This document shows positions 1 to 6,235 of a stretch of 13,178 nt of DNA, piece after piece (the stretch's first letter is position 1; each line of letters opens with the position of its first letter). Position numbers and translations under genes: made by a program. The notes beneath the pieces are model-generated. The model saw nothing but the letters and a program-made list of their open reading frames with translations. It ran no database searches and was not told the DNA's origin. The DNA comes from an uncultured Lachnospiraceae bacterium (GTDB lineage: Bacteria > Bacillota > Clostridia > Lachnospirales > Lachnospiraceae), in NCBI GenBank assembly GCA_946406305.1, contig CAMJKC010000031.1, forward strand, positions 1 to 13,178, in the 5' to 3' direction.

Positions 1-30
1 ATGGGCTCGCACTGCTTCGCCCCTACGGTG
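1..30. repeat. GC-rich REP-like imperfect inverted repeat at window edge
   Basis: On the minus strand this reads ACCGTAGGGGCGAAGC, then AGTGCGAGCCC. Its GGGC and GCCC ends can pair around a weakly paired centre. It is far richer in G+C than the neighbouring A+T-rich DNA. The GTAGGGGCGA...CGCCC pattern resembles short intergenic repeats seen in many bacterial genomes. It lies beyond the 3' end of hydG and has no T-tract, so it is a poor intrinsic terminator. The element may continue outside the window. Confidence 0.35.
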
Positions 31-95
31 ATGAACTTCTCATAATACGAATTATTTGAAGTTTGGTTATATTTAAAAATTGATTCATGTGAATA

Positions 96-1511
96 TTAGA
101 AGTATAAATCTCTTGTTCCTGTTTCTATTTTCTTTAATTCGTCACGAACTTTTGGACGAAGTGATTCATTAGTTATGTTGTCAATTTCCTTTTCTATAAG
201 GGCTTCACCTATTTTTCTTGTGTCGTCACTTGCATAATCTATAAGGTATTCTTTAAGTGTCATAAGGGCATTTGGGTGACAGCAGTTTTGAATTTGACCT
301 GATTTACAGAGTGACATAAATCTGTCGCCAGTTCGTCCTTGTCTATAACATGCAGTGCAGAAAGAAGGTATATATCCAGCAGTTATGAGCCAATTTACAA
401 CTTCATCAAGAGTTCTATTGTCCGAAACATCAAATTGTTCTGTATCGTGTGGTCTCTCACTTTCTGCATATCCTCCTACAGAAGTTCTTGAACCACCACT
501 GATTTGGCTTACACCGAGTCTTATAATTTTTTCACGAACTTCTGGAGTTTCTCTGGTTGAGATTATCATTCCAGTATAAGGGACTGAAATTCTTATGAGA
601 GCTGTAATTTTATAAAACATTTCATCACTTAATGAGTTATCAAAATCATTTGGGTCTATGTCATCGGCAGGCTTTACTCTTGGGACAGAAATAGTGTGAG
701 GGCCTACACCGTGAACTGCTTCTAAGTGTTCTGCATGCATAAGAAGACCAGCAAATTCATATTTATATTTATCAAGTCCAAACAACACTCCTATACCTAC
801 ATCATCTATCCCTCCTTCCATTGCTCTATCCATGGCTTCGGTGTGATAGGCGTAATCATGCTTTGGGCCAGTTGGGTGTAAGTATTCATAAGCTTTTTTG
901 TCATAAGTCTCTTGAAATAAGATATAAGTGCCTATTCCAGCTTCTTTAAGTTTTTTATAATTTTCTACAGTAGTAGCTGCAATGTTTACATTTACTCGTC
1001 TTATTGCTCCGTTTTTATGTTTTATAGAGTAGATAGTCTTAATTGACTCTAAAATATATTCAATAGGATTATTTACAGGGTCTTCTCCAGATTCAATAGC
1101 GAGTCGTTTGTGCCCCATGTCTTGGAGAGCTATAACTTCTTTTTCAATTTCTTCTTGTGTCAATTTTTTTCTTGGAATATTTTTGTTTTTTAGATGATAT
1201 GGACAATATAGACATCCGTTTACACAATAATTTGATAAATAAAGTGGTGCAAACATAACGATACGGTTTCCGTAAAAGTCTTTTTTGATTTGTTCTGCGA
1301 GGTCATACATTTGCTTTACTTTGTCCTTGTCGTCACAAGCAAGGAGTAAAGATGCTTCCCTGTGGTTAAGACCTTTTCTCTGTGTAGCCTTTTTAAGAAT
1401 TTCATCTACAAGTGATAAGTTGTTTTTGTTTTTCTCTGCATATTCAAGTGTTTCATTGATTTCTTCGTCAGATATAAATTCTTCTGCCTTTAAAGATTTT
1501 GGATTATACAT
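96..1511 (-). CDS. hydG: [FeFe]-hydrogenase H-cluster radical SAM maturase HydG
   Basis: HydG is a cytoplasmic radical SAM tyrosine lyase. In the known family it splits tyrosine into p-cresol and a fragment that supplies CO and cyanide for the diiron part of the [FeFe]-hydrogenase active site, acting with HydE and HydF. The 471-residue product has the normal family length. The radical SAM cluster motif CVNGCLYC gives Cys96, Cys100 and Cys103. The C-terminal signature CX2CX22C gives Cys385, Cys388 and Cys411 and binds the auxiliary Fe-S cluster; this motif separates HydG from ThiH. A conserved GVGPHTISVPR stretch lies at about 268-278. The ATG at 1511 is fixed by AGGAGG at 1517-1522, five bases upstream. 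No other hyd gene is visible; the plus-strand neighbour is unrelated. Transcription appears to run from its own promoter through a structured leader containing a terminator. The assignment is firm. Confidence 0.96.
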   Translation of the reverse strand: MYNPKSLKAEEFISDEEINETLEYAEKNKNNLSLVDEILKKATQRKGLNHREASLLLACDDKDKVKQMYDLAEQIKKDFYGNRIVMFAPLYLSNYCVNGCLYCPYHLKNKNIPRKKLTQEEIEKEVIALQDMGHKRLAIESGEDPVNNPIEYILESIKTIYSIKHKNGAIRRVNVNIAATTVENYKKLKEAGIGTYILFQETYDKKAYEYLHPTGPKHDYAYHTEAMDRAMEGGIDDVGIGVLFGLDKYKYEFAGLLMHAEHLEAVHGVGPHTISVPRVKPADDIDPNDFDNSLSDEMFYKITALIRISVPYTGMIISTRETPEVREKIIRLGVSQISGGSRTSVGGYAESERPHDTEQFDVSDNRTLDEVVNWLITAGYIPSFCTACYRQGRTGDRFMSLCKSGQIQNCCHPNALMTLKEYLIDYASDDTRKIGEALIEKEIDNITNESLRPKVRDELKKIETGTRDLYF

Positions 1512-1666
1512 ATTTACCTCCTATAAAATAAAAAAAGTTACCATGAGTGGTAACAAATTAAAAAAATTTTTTAATAGGTATAAATATAAAATCCATTTAA
1601 AAAATTAAATAATTTGTACCTTCTCCCTTAGAATACTCTTTGGAATCAGAGTAACGATTTTATAAT
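1512..1666 (-). promoter_or_regulatory. Structured hydG 5' leader, candidate attenuator or riboswitch
   Basis: This is the predicted untranslated leader, in minus-strand RNA order. First comes a hairpin TACTCT/AGAGTA (1653-1648 with 1639-1634) with loop GATTCCAA. Directly next to it is a hairpin TTCT/AGAA (1633-1630 with 1624-1621) with loop AAGGG. Then GGTACAAATT (1620-1611) can pair with AATTTGTTACC (1559-1549), leaving one bulged base. The second partner includes the first arm of the terminator at 1554-1537, so the two folds exclude each other. The alternative helix extends as A/T pairs to 1593 and 1578, with a 14-base loop. I do not recognise the aptamer-like part as a known riboswitch or T-box. 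Terminator and competing pairing are seen directly; ligand control is inference. Confidence 0.5.
1525..1554 (-). terminator. Intrinsic terminator inside the hydG leader
   Basis: On the minus strand GTTACC (1554-1549), loop ACTCAT and GGTAAC (1542-1537) form a 6-bp hairpin. It is followed at once by seven T residues and then ATTTT. It ends just before the hydG ribosome binding site at 1517-1522, which is where an attenuation terminator would sit. The stem is short, so termination may be partial. Confidence 0.6.
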
Positions 1667-1672
1667 ATGAAT

Positions 1673-1700
1673 ATTATAGCAAATTTTTAAAATTTTTCAA
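1673..1700 (-). promoter_or_regulatory. hydG promoter (sigma-A type)
   Basis: The minus strand carries TTGAAA (1700-1695), a 16-base spacer and a perfect TATAAT (1678-1673). The expected transcription start is near 1666, giving a leader of about 155 bases. This is the best promoter match in the window. Confidence 0.7.
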
Positions 1701-1874
1701 GAGAAGTAAAAAACAAGTGCCATTTCTCATAAAACCAATATGGTGCAAATTGTATAAATAGCAAAGAGACATAATAGAGAATTACTAAACAAAGATTAAT
1801 ATTATGATAGAGATATAATTATTTTTGTTTGCTTTACAAGGAATTAAATATTTATAGAAATAATGTTGATAAAA
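1701..1874. other. Intergenic, no gene recognised
   Basis: This A+T-rich spacer separates the divergent hydG promoter from the plus-strand gene remnant. I see no ORF with a ribosome binding site, no tRNA and no strong hairpin. GGTGCAAATT at 1742-1751 is the inverse of AATTTGCAC found at 2451 and 4061, but copies this short could be chance. Confidence 0.5.
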
Positions 1875-1883
1875 TGATATAAT
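1875..1883 (+). promoter_or_regulatory. Possible extended -10 promoter
   Basis: The sequence TGATATAAT has a perfect -10 box at 1878-1883 with a TG one base upstream. No good -35 box lies about 17 bases further upstream. The -10 box is part of a 14-bp A/T palindrome at 1878-1891. It would serve the degraded gene that follows. Confidence 0.35.
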
Positions 1884-1922
1884 ATATTATACGAGAAGTA
1901 AGGTAAAGAAATAAAAGATTAG

Positions 1923-2394
1923 TGTAAGGTTTCTATATATGATTATGTATCTAATAACAAAGAGCTTATAAAAAAATATTATGGTGATTTTGAAGAGTTG
2001 TGGATTGATGATGATATAGATTCAATTCATTATAAAGAAAAATTAGAAAATTGAAAAATGGATTATAGTTAATAATATTGCATTTAATGCACCTGAATTA
2101 CAAATTAAAAAAGAGAGAGATTTAAAAACAAAATATATGACTTATACCACAAAGAGTAATTCAATATTTGATATCTGCTGGTATAAGCTCAATAAAAAAA
2201 TTGTTAATATAAATAATGCACTGTATGAGAATTTACAAAAAGCAATATTAAATGATGAAATATCAATGTGTCCATATTGTGGTAAATTTTATATAAAGCA
2301 TCATAGCCGACAAATCAGTTGTAGAGATAAAGAATGTACACGACTTAAAATTAATGAATTAAGAAGAGATTTTTATAAAATACATAAAAAATAA
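1923..2394 (+). pseudogene. Frameshifted, N-truncated zinc-finger protein remnant
   Basis: Two reading frames appear to be halves of one gene. The first (about 1923-2054) encodes an acidic stretch including YYGDFEELWIDDDIDSIHY. It has no start codon after the TAG at 1920-1922 and ends in TGA at 2052-2054. The second frame is open from 2047 to the TAA at 2392-2394. The join lies in the run of A at 2047-2050 and is explained by one inserted base or two lost bases. The C-terminus has CPYCGKFYI followed by SCRDKEC, a likely four-cysteine zinc site, then a basic tail with RRDFYK, resembling the zinc-finger end of CGNR or DUF6076-type proteins. An 85-residue piece from the ATG at 2137 could still be translated, but no good ribosome binding site precedes it. 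The family guess is weak; the broken state is better supported. Confidence 0.6.
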
Positions 2395-2522
2395 TCTATG
2401 GGAAAAACTTAACAATGACTGTATGGTCTTCAATGGTTCATACCAATTAAAATTTGCACTAAATTAAATGTGCCACAAGAAGAGTTAGTGAAAATAATGA
2501 ATATATATGTTGGGAGATTAAG

Positions 2523-3383
2523 ATGTCGAAAAAAATAGCACAATTAATGGTTCAAAATATACCAGTTACTATTTATGAATTTGATACGAAAGATTATATT
2601 AGTCTTACGGATATGGCTAAAGCGAGAACTGATAGTAGTAGGGCTGCTGATGTAATTAAGAATTGGCTTAGAAGTAGGGCTACTTTAGAGTTTTTGGGTG
2701 CTTGGGAAATGCTTTATAATCCAAATTTTAAAGTGGTCGAATTCGACCACTTTAAAAAAGAGGCTGGATTGCACACATTTACACTAAGTGCTAAAGAATG
2801 GATAGAAAAGACAGGTGCTATAGGGATTGAGGTTCAAAATGGCAAATATGGAGGAACTTATGCACATAAAGATATTGCTTTTGAATTTGGCACAGCTATA
2901 AGTCCAGTTTTTAAGATATATTTATTAAAAGAGTATCAAAGATTAAAAGATGAAGAAAATGACAGATTAAAAATTGAGTGGAGTGCAAAAAGATTACTGT
3001 CAAAAAATAATTATTTAATACATACAGATGCTATAAAAAATTACATAATTCCAAACAATAAGTATAGTGACAATTTAGATTGGTTAGCATATGCAGATGA
3101 AGCAGACCTGCTAAATGTTATTATTTTTAATATGACAGCAAAAGATTGGAGGGATGCAAATCCAGATTTAGCAAAAAAGAATAACATTCGAGATTTTGCA
3201 AGCATACCAGAATTAACTGTGCTATCAAATTTAGAAACTCATAATGCAGAACTTATTAAAGAAGGACTGTCAAAACAAGAAAGGTTTATCAAACTAAAAC
3301 AAATTGCTGAATATCAATTAAGAATCTTGATTGAAGCAGATAAAATAAAGATGATTGATAGTGACAAAAAAGTAAATGAATAA
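2523..3383 (+). CDS. KilA-N domain-containing protein
   Basis: This 286-residue protein carries a KilA-N-type domain at about residues 15-140. It has the block YISLTDMAKAR, then NPNFKVVEFDHFKKEAG (residues 66-82), FTLSAKEWIEKTGAIGI and YGGTYAHKDIAFEFGTAISPVFKIYLLKEYQRLK. KilA-N domains are thought to bind DNA and occur widely in phages, DNA viruses and scattered bacterial loci; the role of the chromosomal forms is largely unknown. The C-terminal half is helical and charged and I recognise no further domain. The ATG follows GGGAG at 2512-2516 by six bases. A broken gene lies upstream and a clean terminator at 3481-3502 lies downstream, so it is probably transcribed alone. A perfect 32-bp palindrome lies inside the reading frame. 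Phage or mobile origin is possible, but no other phage genes are visible. Confidence 0.85.
   Translation: MSKKIAQLMVQNIPVTIYEFDTKDYISLTDMAKARTDSSRAADVIKNWLRSRATLEFLGAWEMLYNPNFKVVEFDHFKKEAGLHTFTLSAKEWIEKTGAIGIEVQNGKYGGTYAHKDIAFEFGTAISPVFKIYLLKEYQRLKDEENDRLKIEWSAKRLLSKNNYLIHTDAIKNYIIPNNKYSDNLDWLAYADEADLLNVIIFNMTAKDWRDANPDLAKKNNIRDFASIPELTVLSNLETHNAELIKEGLSKQERFIKLKQIAEYQLRILIEADKIKMIDSDKKVNE
2726..2757. repeat. Perfect 32-bp palindrome inside the KilA-N gene
   Basis: The left arm TTTTAAAGTGGTCGAA (2726-2741) is followed directly by its exact reverse complement (2742-2757), with no spacer. The centre is GAATTC. It encodes about residues 68-79 of the KilA-N protein, in the conserved FKVVEFD segment. 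As RNA the central bases could not pair, but a long hairpin with a small loop could form. Confidence 0.95.
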
Positions 3384-3402
3384 AGATGGTTTAAATAACA
3401 AT

Positions 3403-3433
3403 TTGTAATTATAGTCTTTTGTAGAAATTACAA
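3403..3433. repeat. Short inverted repeat downstream of KilA-N gene
   Basis: TTGTAATT (3403-3410) and AATTACAA (3426-3433) are exact inverse copies separated by 15 bases. It lies 20 bases after the KilA-N stop and lacks a T-tract. It may stabilise the mRNA end or be fortuitous in A+T-rich sequence. Confidence 0.45.
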
Positions 3434-3480
3434 TATTAGCCATACTATAGATAAGTAAATATAATAATTATTGATTCAGT

Positions 3481-3502
3481 CTCACCTATTGGTGAGTTTT
3501 TT
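3481..3502 (+). terminator. Intrinsic terminator of the KilA-N gene
   Basis: CTCACC (3481-3486), loop TATT and GGTGAG (3491-3496) form a compact 6-bp stem followed by six T residues (3497-3502). It lies 98 bases after the KilA-N stop codon. Confidence 0.75.
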
Positions 3503-3648
3503 AATATTAGTATAGCGAAAAGTTTTATCCATAAATTAGTGTTATTAGTATTTATTTTTAGATTTATAATCTAAGTGCAACAATGTTAAAAATACAATGT
3601 TTTATTATAAATCTTAACCTTATGTTAGTTATTACTTCGGATTTGTGA
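3503..3648. other. Intergenic, nothing recognised
   Basis: This is A+T-rich DNA after the KilA-N terminator. I found no ORF with a ribosome binding site, no RNA gene and no convincing hairpin or promoter. Stops are frequent in all plus-strand frames. Confidence 0.5.
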
Positions 3649-3771
3649 GATTTGTTTAATGAAATTAACTGTAAAAATTGTCATAAAAAAATACATTCTG
3701 ATAGTGATAAAAGCACTTTGAATATTACAGAACATGAATATTACAAAAATTATAGTGAAATAGATGATTAA
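3649..3771 (+). pseudogene. Short CxxCH fragment, possible HNH endonuclease remnant
   Basis: This 40-codon open stretch between TGA (3646-3648) and TAA (3769-3771) has no start codon in frame. It begins DLFNEINCKNCHKKIH. The CxNCHKKIH pattern matches the end of the HNH nuclease motif, where such a cysteine pair and final histidines are usual, but CxxCH also occurs in haem and zinc sites. The following residues are charged and unremarkable. No upstream half of an HNH gene is visible in other frames. I treat it as a possible remnant only. Confidence 0.22.
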
Positions 3772-3787
3772 AGTGAAGGGAGATAAT

Positions 3788-3865
3788 ATGAAAACAATTA
3801 GAATAATTTTAATTTTGGTTTTTGTTGTAATGTTAAATTCATTTACTTTGCAAAAACATCCATAA
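3788..3865 (+). CDS. Small hydrophobic peptide, 25 residues
   Basis: ATG at 3788 follows AGGGAG (3777-3782) by five bases, a strong ribosome binding site. The peptide begins MKTIRIILILVFVVML and ends FTLQKHP. It has a basic N-terminus and a hydrophobic core of about 12 residues, like a signal peptide or a tiny single-span membrane peptide. It may be the surviving start of a broken exported protein or a genuine small membrane peptide. An opposite-strand ORF (3625-3870) is also hydrophobic and has a weaker AGGGG box upstream, so the coding strand is not fully certain. Confidence 0.35.
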   Translation: MKTIRIILILVFVVMLNSFTLQKHP

Positions 3866-3943
3866 TTCAAATCCCCTAATAGCTGTTTTTTGTTAAAAAA
3901 TAAATTTTATTGATAAGTCCGTATTAATAAATAGAAAGAAATA

Positions 3944-3952
3944 TGATATAAT
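3944..3952 (+). promoter_or_regulatory. Extended -10 promoter for the AKR operon
   Basis: TGATATAAT gives a perfect -10 box at 3947-3952 with an upstream TG. No clear -35 box is present at the normal distance. A start near 3959 would give a leader of about 143 bases before the ATG at 4102. The same nine bases occur at 1875-1883. Confidence 0.5.
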
Positions 3953-3975
3953 GTAAATGGAAATAGTCTATTAAG

Positions 3976-4052
3976 GCTTATTTTGTGGTATCTAAATAAG
4001 CAAGATGGTTTATTTTCATATGCGATAGGCATCGGGCATTCTATTATTTTTT
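3976..4052 (+). promoter_or_regulatory. Two-hairpin leader upstream of the cyclophilin-AKR gene
   Basis: The first hairpin is an exact 8-bp stem, GCTTATTT (3976-3983) with AAATAAGC (3994-4001), and loop TGTGGTATCT. The second pairs ATGC (4020-4023) with GCAT (4036-4039) and GAT (4024-4026) with ATC (4031-4033), with loop AGGC and a bulged GG. It is followed by the T-rich run TCTATTATTTTTT (4040-4052), so it may be a weak terminator in the leader. TATC in the first loop could pair with GATA in the second stem. I do not recognise a known riboswitch class; regulation is inference. Confidence 0.4.
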
Positions 4053-4101
4053 AAAACATCAATTTGCACTATATGATTTTAAATGGAGGGTAACTGTTAA
4101 A

Positions 4102-5442
4102 ATGAAAAAATTTTTTTATAAGCTCATAAGCATTTTGATAGTAATAGTCATGAGTAATAATATAATATATGGAGAAAATGTAAAAAAGGATAGTTTGACA
4201 CTATTAGTTGATAATGAAGTTTTAGAAGTTGAGTGGGAAGATAATGATTCGGTTAAGGATATTTTTGAAAAAGTGAAAAGAAATCCTATAACTATAAAGG
4301 CAAATCAGTATGGAGGCTTTGAGCAGGTTGGAAGTTTAGGGCAAAAAATCAAAAGTAATGATGTAAATATGAAAACAGAAGCAGGAGATATAGTTTTATA
4401 TAATGGGAGTAACATTGTTATATTTTTTGGAAGTAATAGTTGGTCATATACTAAACTTGGTAAAATAAAAAATAAAACAAAAATAGAACTTGAAAAAATG
4501 CTTAAAAAAAATAGTGTCACATTGACACTTGTAAATAATGTTAAAGACACAAAAGGTAGCGAAAATAAATTTGTGAATGCTGATAATAAAAATAATGATA
4601 AGAGTAATAAAGTAGAGTTTGATATTTCTAATAAAAAAGTAAAACTTAACAATGGGTATTATATGCCAACTAATGGCATCGGAACTTGGGCTTTGAATGG
4701 AGAGACTGCATATAACTCTGTTTATAATGCACTCAAGACAGGGGTAAGGTTAATAGATACAGCACAATACTATGGAAATGAAAAAGAAGTTGGAAATGCC
4801 TTAAAAAAAGCAATTGATGATAAAATAGTAAAAAGAGAAGATGTGTTCATAACAACAAAAGTTATGCCTTCTAATTACAATAATGCTAAAAATTCAATAG
4901 ATGAAAGTTTAAAAAAACTTCAAGTTGACTACATAGATTTATTTTTAATTCATCAACCAGGAAGCAACGATAAAGAAGTATATAAAGCACTTGAAGATGG
5001 TGTGAATGAAAAAAAGATAAGAGCAATTGGTATATCTAACTATTATACAAAAGAGGCATTTGATAAAGTTATGTCTTATGCAAAAATTACACCTTCTGTC
5101 ATACAAAATGAAAATCATATATATTATCAAAACAACGAATTGAGAGATTATGTGGCGAAGTATGGCATAGTTATGGAATCGTGGTATCCTTTTGGAGGGA
5201 GAGGGCACACCAAAGAAAATTTTGATAATGAAGTTATTAAGAGTTTGGCAAAAAAATATAATAAAACATCGGCTCAAATAATTTTAAGGTGGCAGTTGCA
5301 GTCAAATTATATTGCTATCCCTGGCTCATCTAATGAAGAACACATTAAAGAGAATAATGATATTTATAATTTTAATTTAACTCATGATGAAATAAAAAAG
5401 ATAAATGAGTTGAATGTTAACAAGAGATATGAAAACTGGTAG
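4102..5442 (+). CDS. Exported cyclophilin-like domain / aldo-keto reductase fusion
   Basis: This 446-residue protein has three parts. Residues 1-24 look like a signal peptide (MKKFF, hydrophobic core, possible cleavage after IYG). Residues about 31-145 match the bacterial cyclophilin-like fold family, with GDIVLYNGSNIVIFFG and SWSYTKLGKI near 95-122. After an Asn/Lys-rich linker (about 150-172), residues 173-446 form an aldo/keto reductase close to the diketogluconate reductase group. Its catalytic tetrad is visible: Asp219, Tyr224 (in YYGNE), Lys253 and His284 (in LIHQP). The cofactor loop reads IPGSS (406-410) instead of the common IPKS. AKRs use NAD(P)H, which is unexpected outside the membrane, so either the signal is not cleaved or exported as predicted, or an unusual electron source exists. 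GGAGG at 4085-4089 lies 12 bases before the ATG. It heads a likely operon with the next two genes. Domain calls are strong; substrate is unknown. Confidence 0.9.
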   Translation: MKKFFYKLISILIVIVMSNNIIYGENVKKDSLTLLVDNEVLEVEWEDNDSVKDIFEKVKRNPITIKANQYGGFEQVGSLGQKIKSNDVNMKTEAGDIVLYNGSNIVIFFGSNSWSYTKLGKIKNKTKIELEKMLKKNSVTLTLVNNVKDTKGSENKFVNADNKNNDKSNKVEFDISNKKVKLNNGYYMPTNGIGTWALNGETAYNSVYNALKTGVRLIDTAQYYGNEKEVGNALKKAIDDKIVKREDVFITTKVMPSNYNNAKNSIDESLKKLQVDYIDLFLIHQPGSNDKEVYKALEDGVNEKKIRAIGISNYYTKEAFDKVMSYAKITPSVIQNENHIYYQNNELRDYVAKYGIVMESWYPFGGRGHTKENFDNEVIKSLAKKYNKTSAQIILRWQLQSNYIAIPGSSNEEHIKENNDIYNFNLTHDEIKKINELNVNKRYENW

Positions 5443-5476
5443 TGAAAAAATAACATTCATTTACATCAGTATCTAA

Positions 5477-5498
5477 AGCCCCTACTGTTAGTATGGCT
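5477..5498 (+). other. Small intergenic hairpin
   Basis: AGCC (5477-5480) pairs with GGCT (5495-5498) and TACT (5483-5486) with AGTA (5490-5493), with loop GTT and small internal mismatches. It lies in the 87-base gap between the AKR gene and the membrane-protein gene and has no T-tract. It could be an mRNA processing or stability element, and does not look like a terminator. Confidence 0.3.
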
Positions 5499-5529
5499 AT
5501 TAGGCATAATTTGAAAGAGGAATAATAAT

Positions 5530-6195
5530 ATGAATATTTTATTTTTGATTTTATTTTTTACAATATGCTGGGCATTTATTATGTTTTGGACAAAGATATT
5601 GCATGAATATGATTTGCTCTTTAATTGTGTCGCTGATAAGACAGCTAAAATTAGTTCTGGTTATGGATTTTTTTATAGAACTATAGGGCAGTGGCTTTTG
5701 CAAATAAAAATAATGAAAATTATGGCTTTAATATTTGTTATAAACATTTCAATCTTTACACAAATTTTTATTGTGACTACTATACTTGAAGATATGGGTA
5801 ATTTAATATTTAATACAAATTTAATTTTAAGTGTAATATGTTTAATTCCACTTATAGTAGTTGTTTATTTCACATTTAGGTATTTTATCATTTTCTTTTC
5901 TGTATATCTGTTTGGAATTAATCATATAGAAGACAATAATAAAAATTTTTATACTATGAGCGAGTTAAAGAAAAAAAGCATTGATTTCATTAAGTCACTT
6001 GATATAAAAAGACCATATCCGAGCAATAAAATGATAATGAACTATGAAATGAGAAAATTAAGTTACAATTGGGACACAATTTTTACAGGAAAGTTTGATA
6101 TACTTGTAGGGTATTATGGAGTCTTATTTATTACAATTTCATTGTTGTGTGTAGAAATAATAATGTTAATTATAGTTGGGCATTTGAATTTTTAA
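5530..6195 (+). CDS. Multi-pass membrane protein of unknown function
   Basis: I do not recognise this 221-residue protein. It has four hydrophobic segments, at about residues 2-22, 62-86, 97-128 and 191-217. A polar loop of about 60 residues (129-190) is rich in Lys, Asn and Tyr and includes IKRPYPSNKMIMNYEMRKL. No catalytic motif, zinc site or transporter signature is visible. A GAGGA box at 5517-5521 precedes the ATG. It lies 87 bases after the cyclophilin-AKR gene and 55 bases before the lipoprotein gene, all in the same direction with no strong terminator between, so the three are probably cotranscribed. The context suggests it works at the membrane with the two exported proteins, but nothing in the sequence gives its activity. 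Confidence 0.75.
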   Translation: MNILFLILFFTICWAFIMFWTKILHEYDLLFNCVADKTAKISSGYGFFYRTIGQWLLQIKIMKIMALIFVINISIFTQIFIVTTILEDMGNLIFNTNLILSVICLIPLIVVVYFTFRYFIIFFSVYLFGINHIEDNNKNFYTMSELKKKSIDFIKSLDIKRPYPSNKMIMNYEMRKLSYNWDTIFTGKFDILVGYYGVLFITISLLCVEIIMLIIVGHLNF

Positions 6196-6235
6196 AAAGG
6201 TTTTTAATTTTAGTAAAATTTTATAAATGGTAAAA

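Noticed and set aside
355..579. Plus-strand ORF opposite hydG
   Set aside because: It is the antisense shadow of a firmly identified gene, with no ribosome binding site.
1512..1666. T-box leader for hydG
   Set aside because: The leader is too short and lacks the T-box core AGGGUGGNACCGCG and a Stem I specifier loop, although AAGGGAGAAGGTAC looks faintly similar.
2419..2538. Short plus-strand open frame containing NVPQEELVKIMNIYVGRL
   Set aside because: It has no start codon near its beginning, it runs into the KilA-N start, and I recognise no family. It may be another remnant but the evidence is too thin for a feature.
3625..3870. Minus-strand 81-codon hydrophobic ORF with an AGGGG box upstream
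   Set aside because: It is antisense to the better-supported 25-codon ORF and to the CxxCH stretch. Its Ile/Phe/Thr-rich composition is what reverse reading of A-rich coding DNA gives, and no family is recognised.
1700..3870. CRISPR array or defence island
   Set aside because: There are no regularly spaced repeats and no cas, restriction or toxin-antitoxin genes that can be recognised; KilA-N alone is not enough.
2451..4071. AATTTGCACTA at 2451-2461 and 4061-4071, with an inverse partial copy at 1742-1751
   Set aside because: Eleven shared bases in A+T-rich DNA with no similarity in the flanks; not enough to call insertion ends or attachment sites.
4305..4652. Minus-strand ORF opposite the AKR fusion
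   Set aside because: Shadow of the coding strand; Leu/Phe/Ser-rich composition is typical of antisense reading of Lys/Asn-rich genes.
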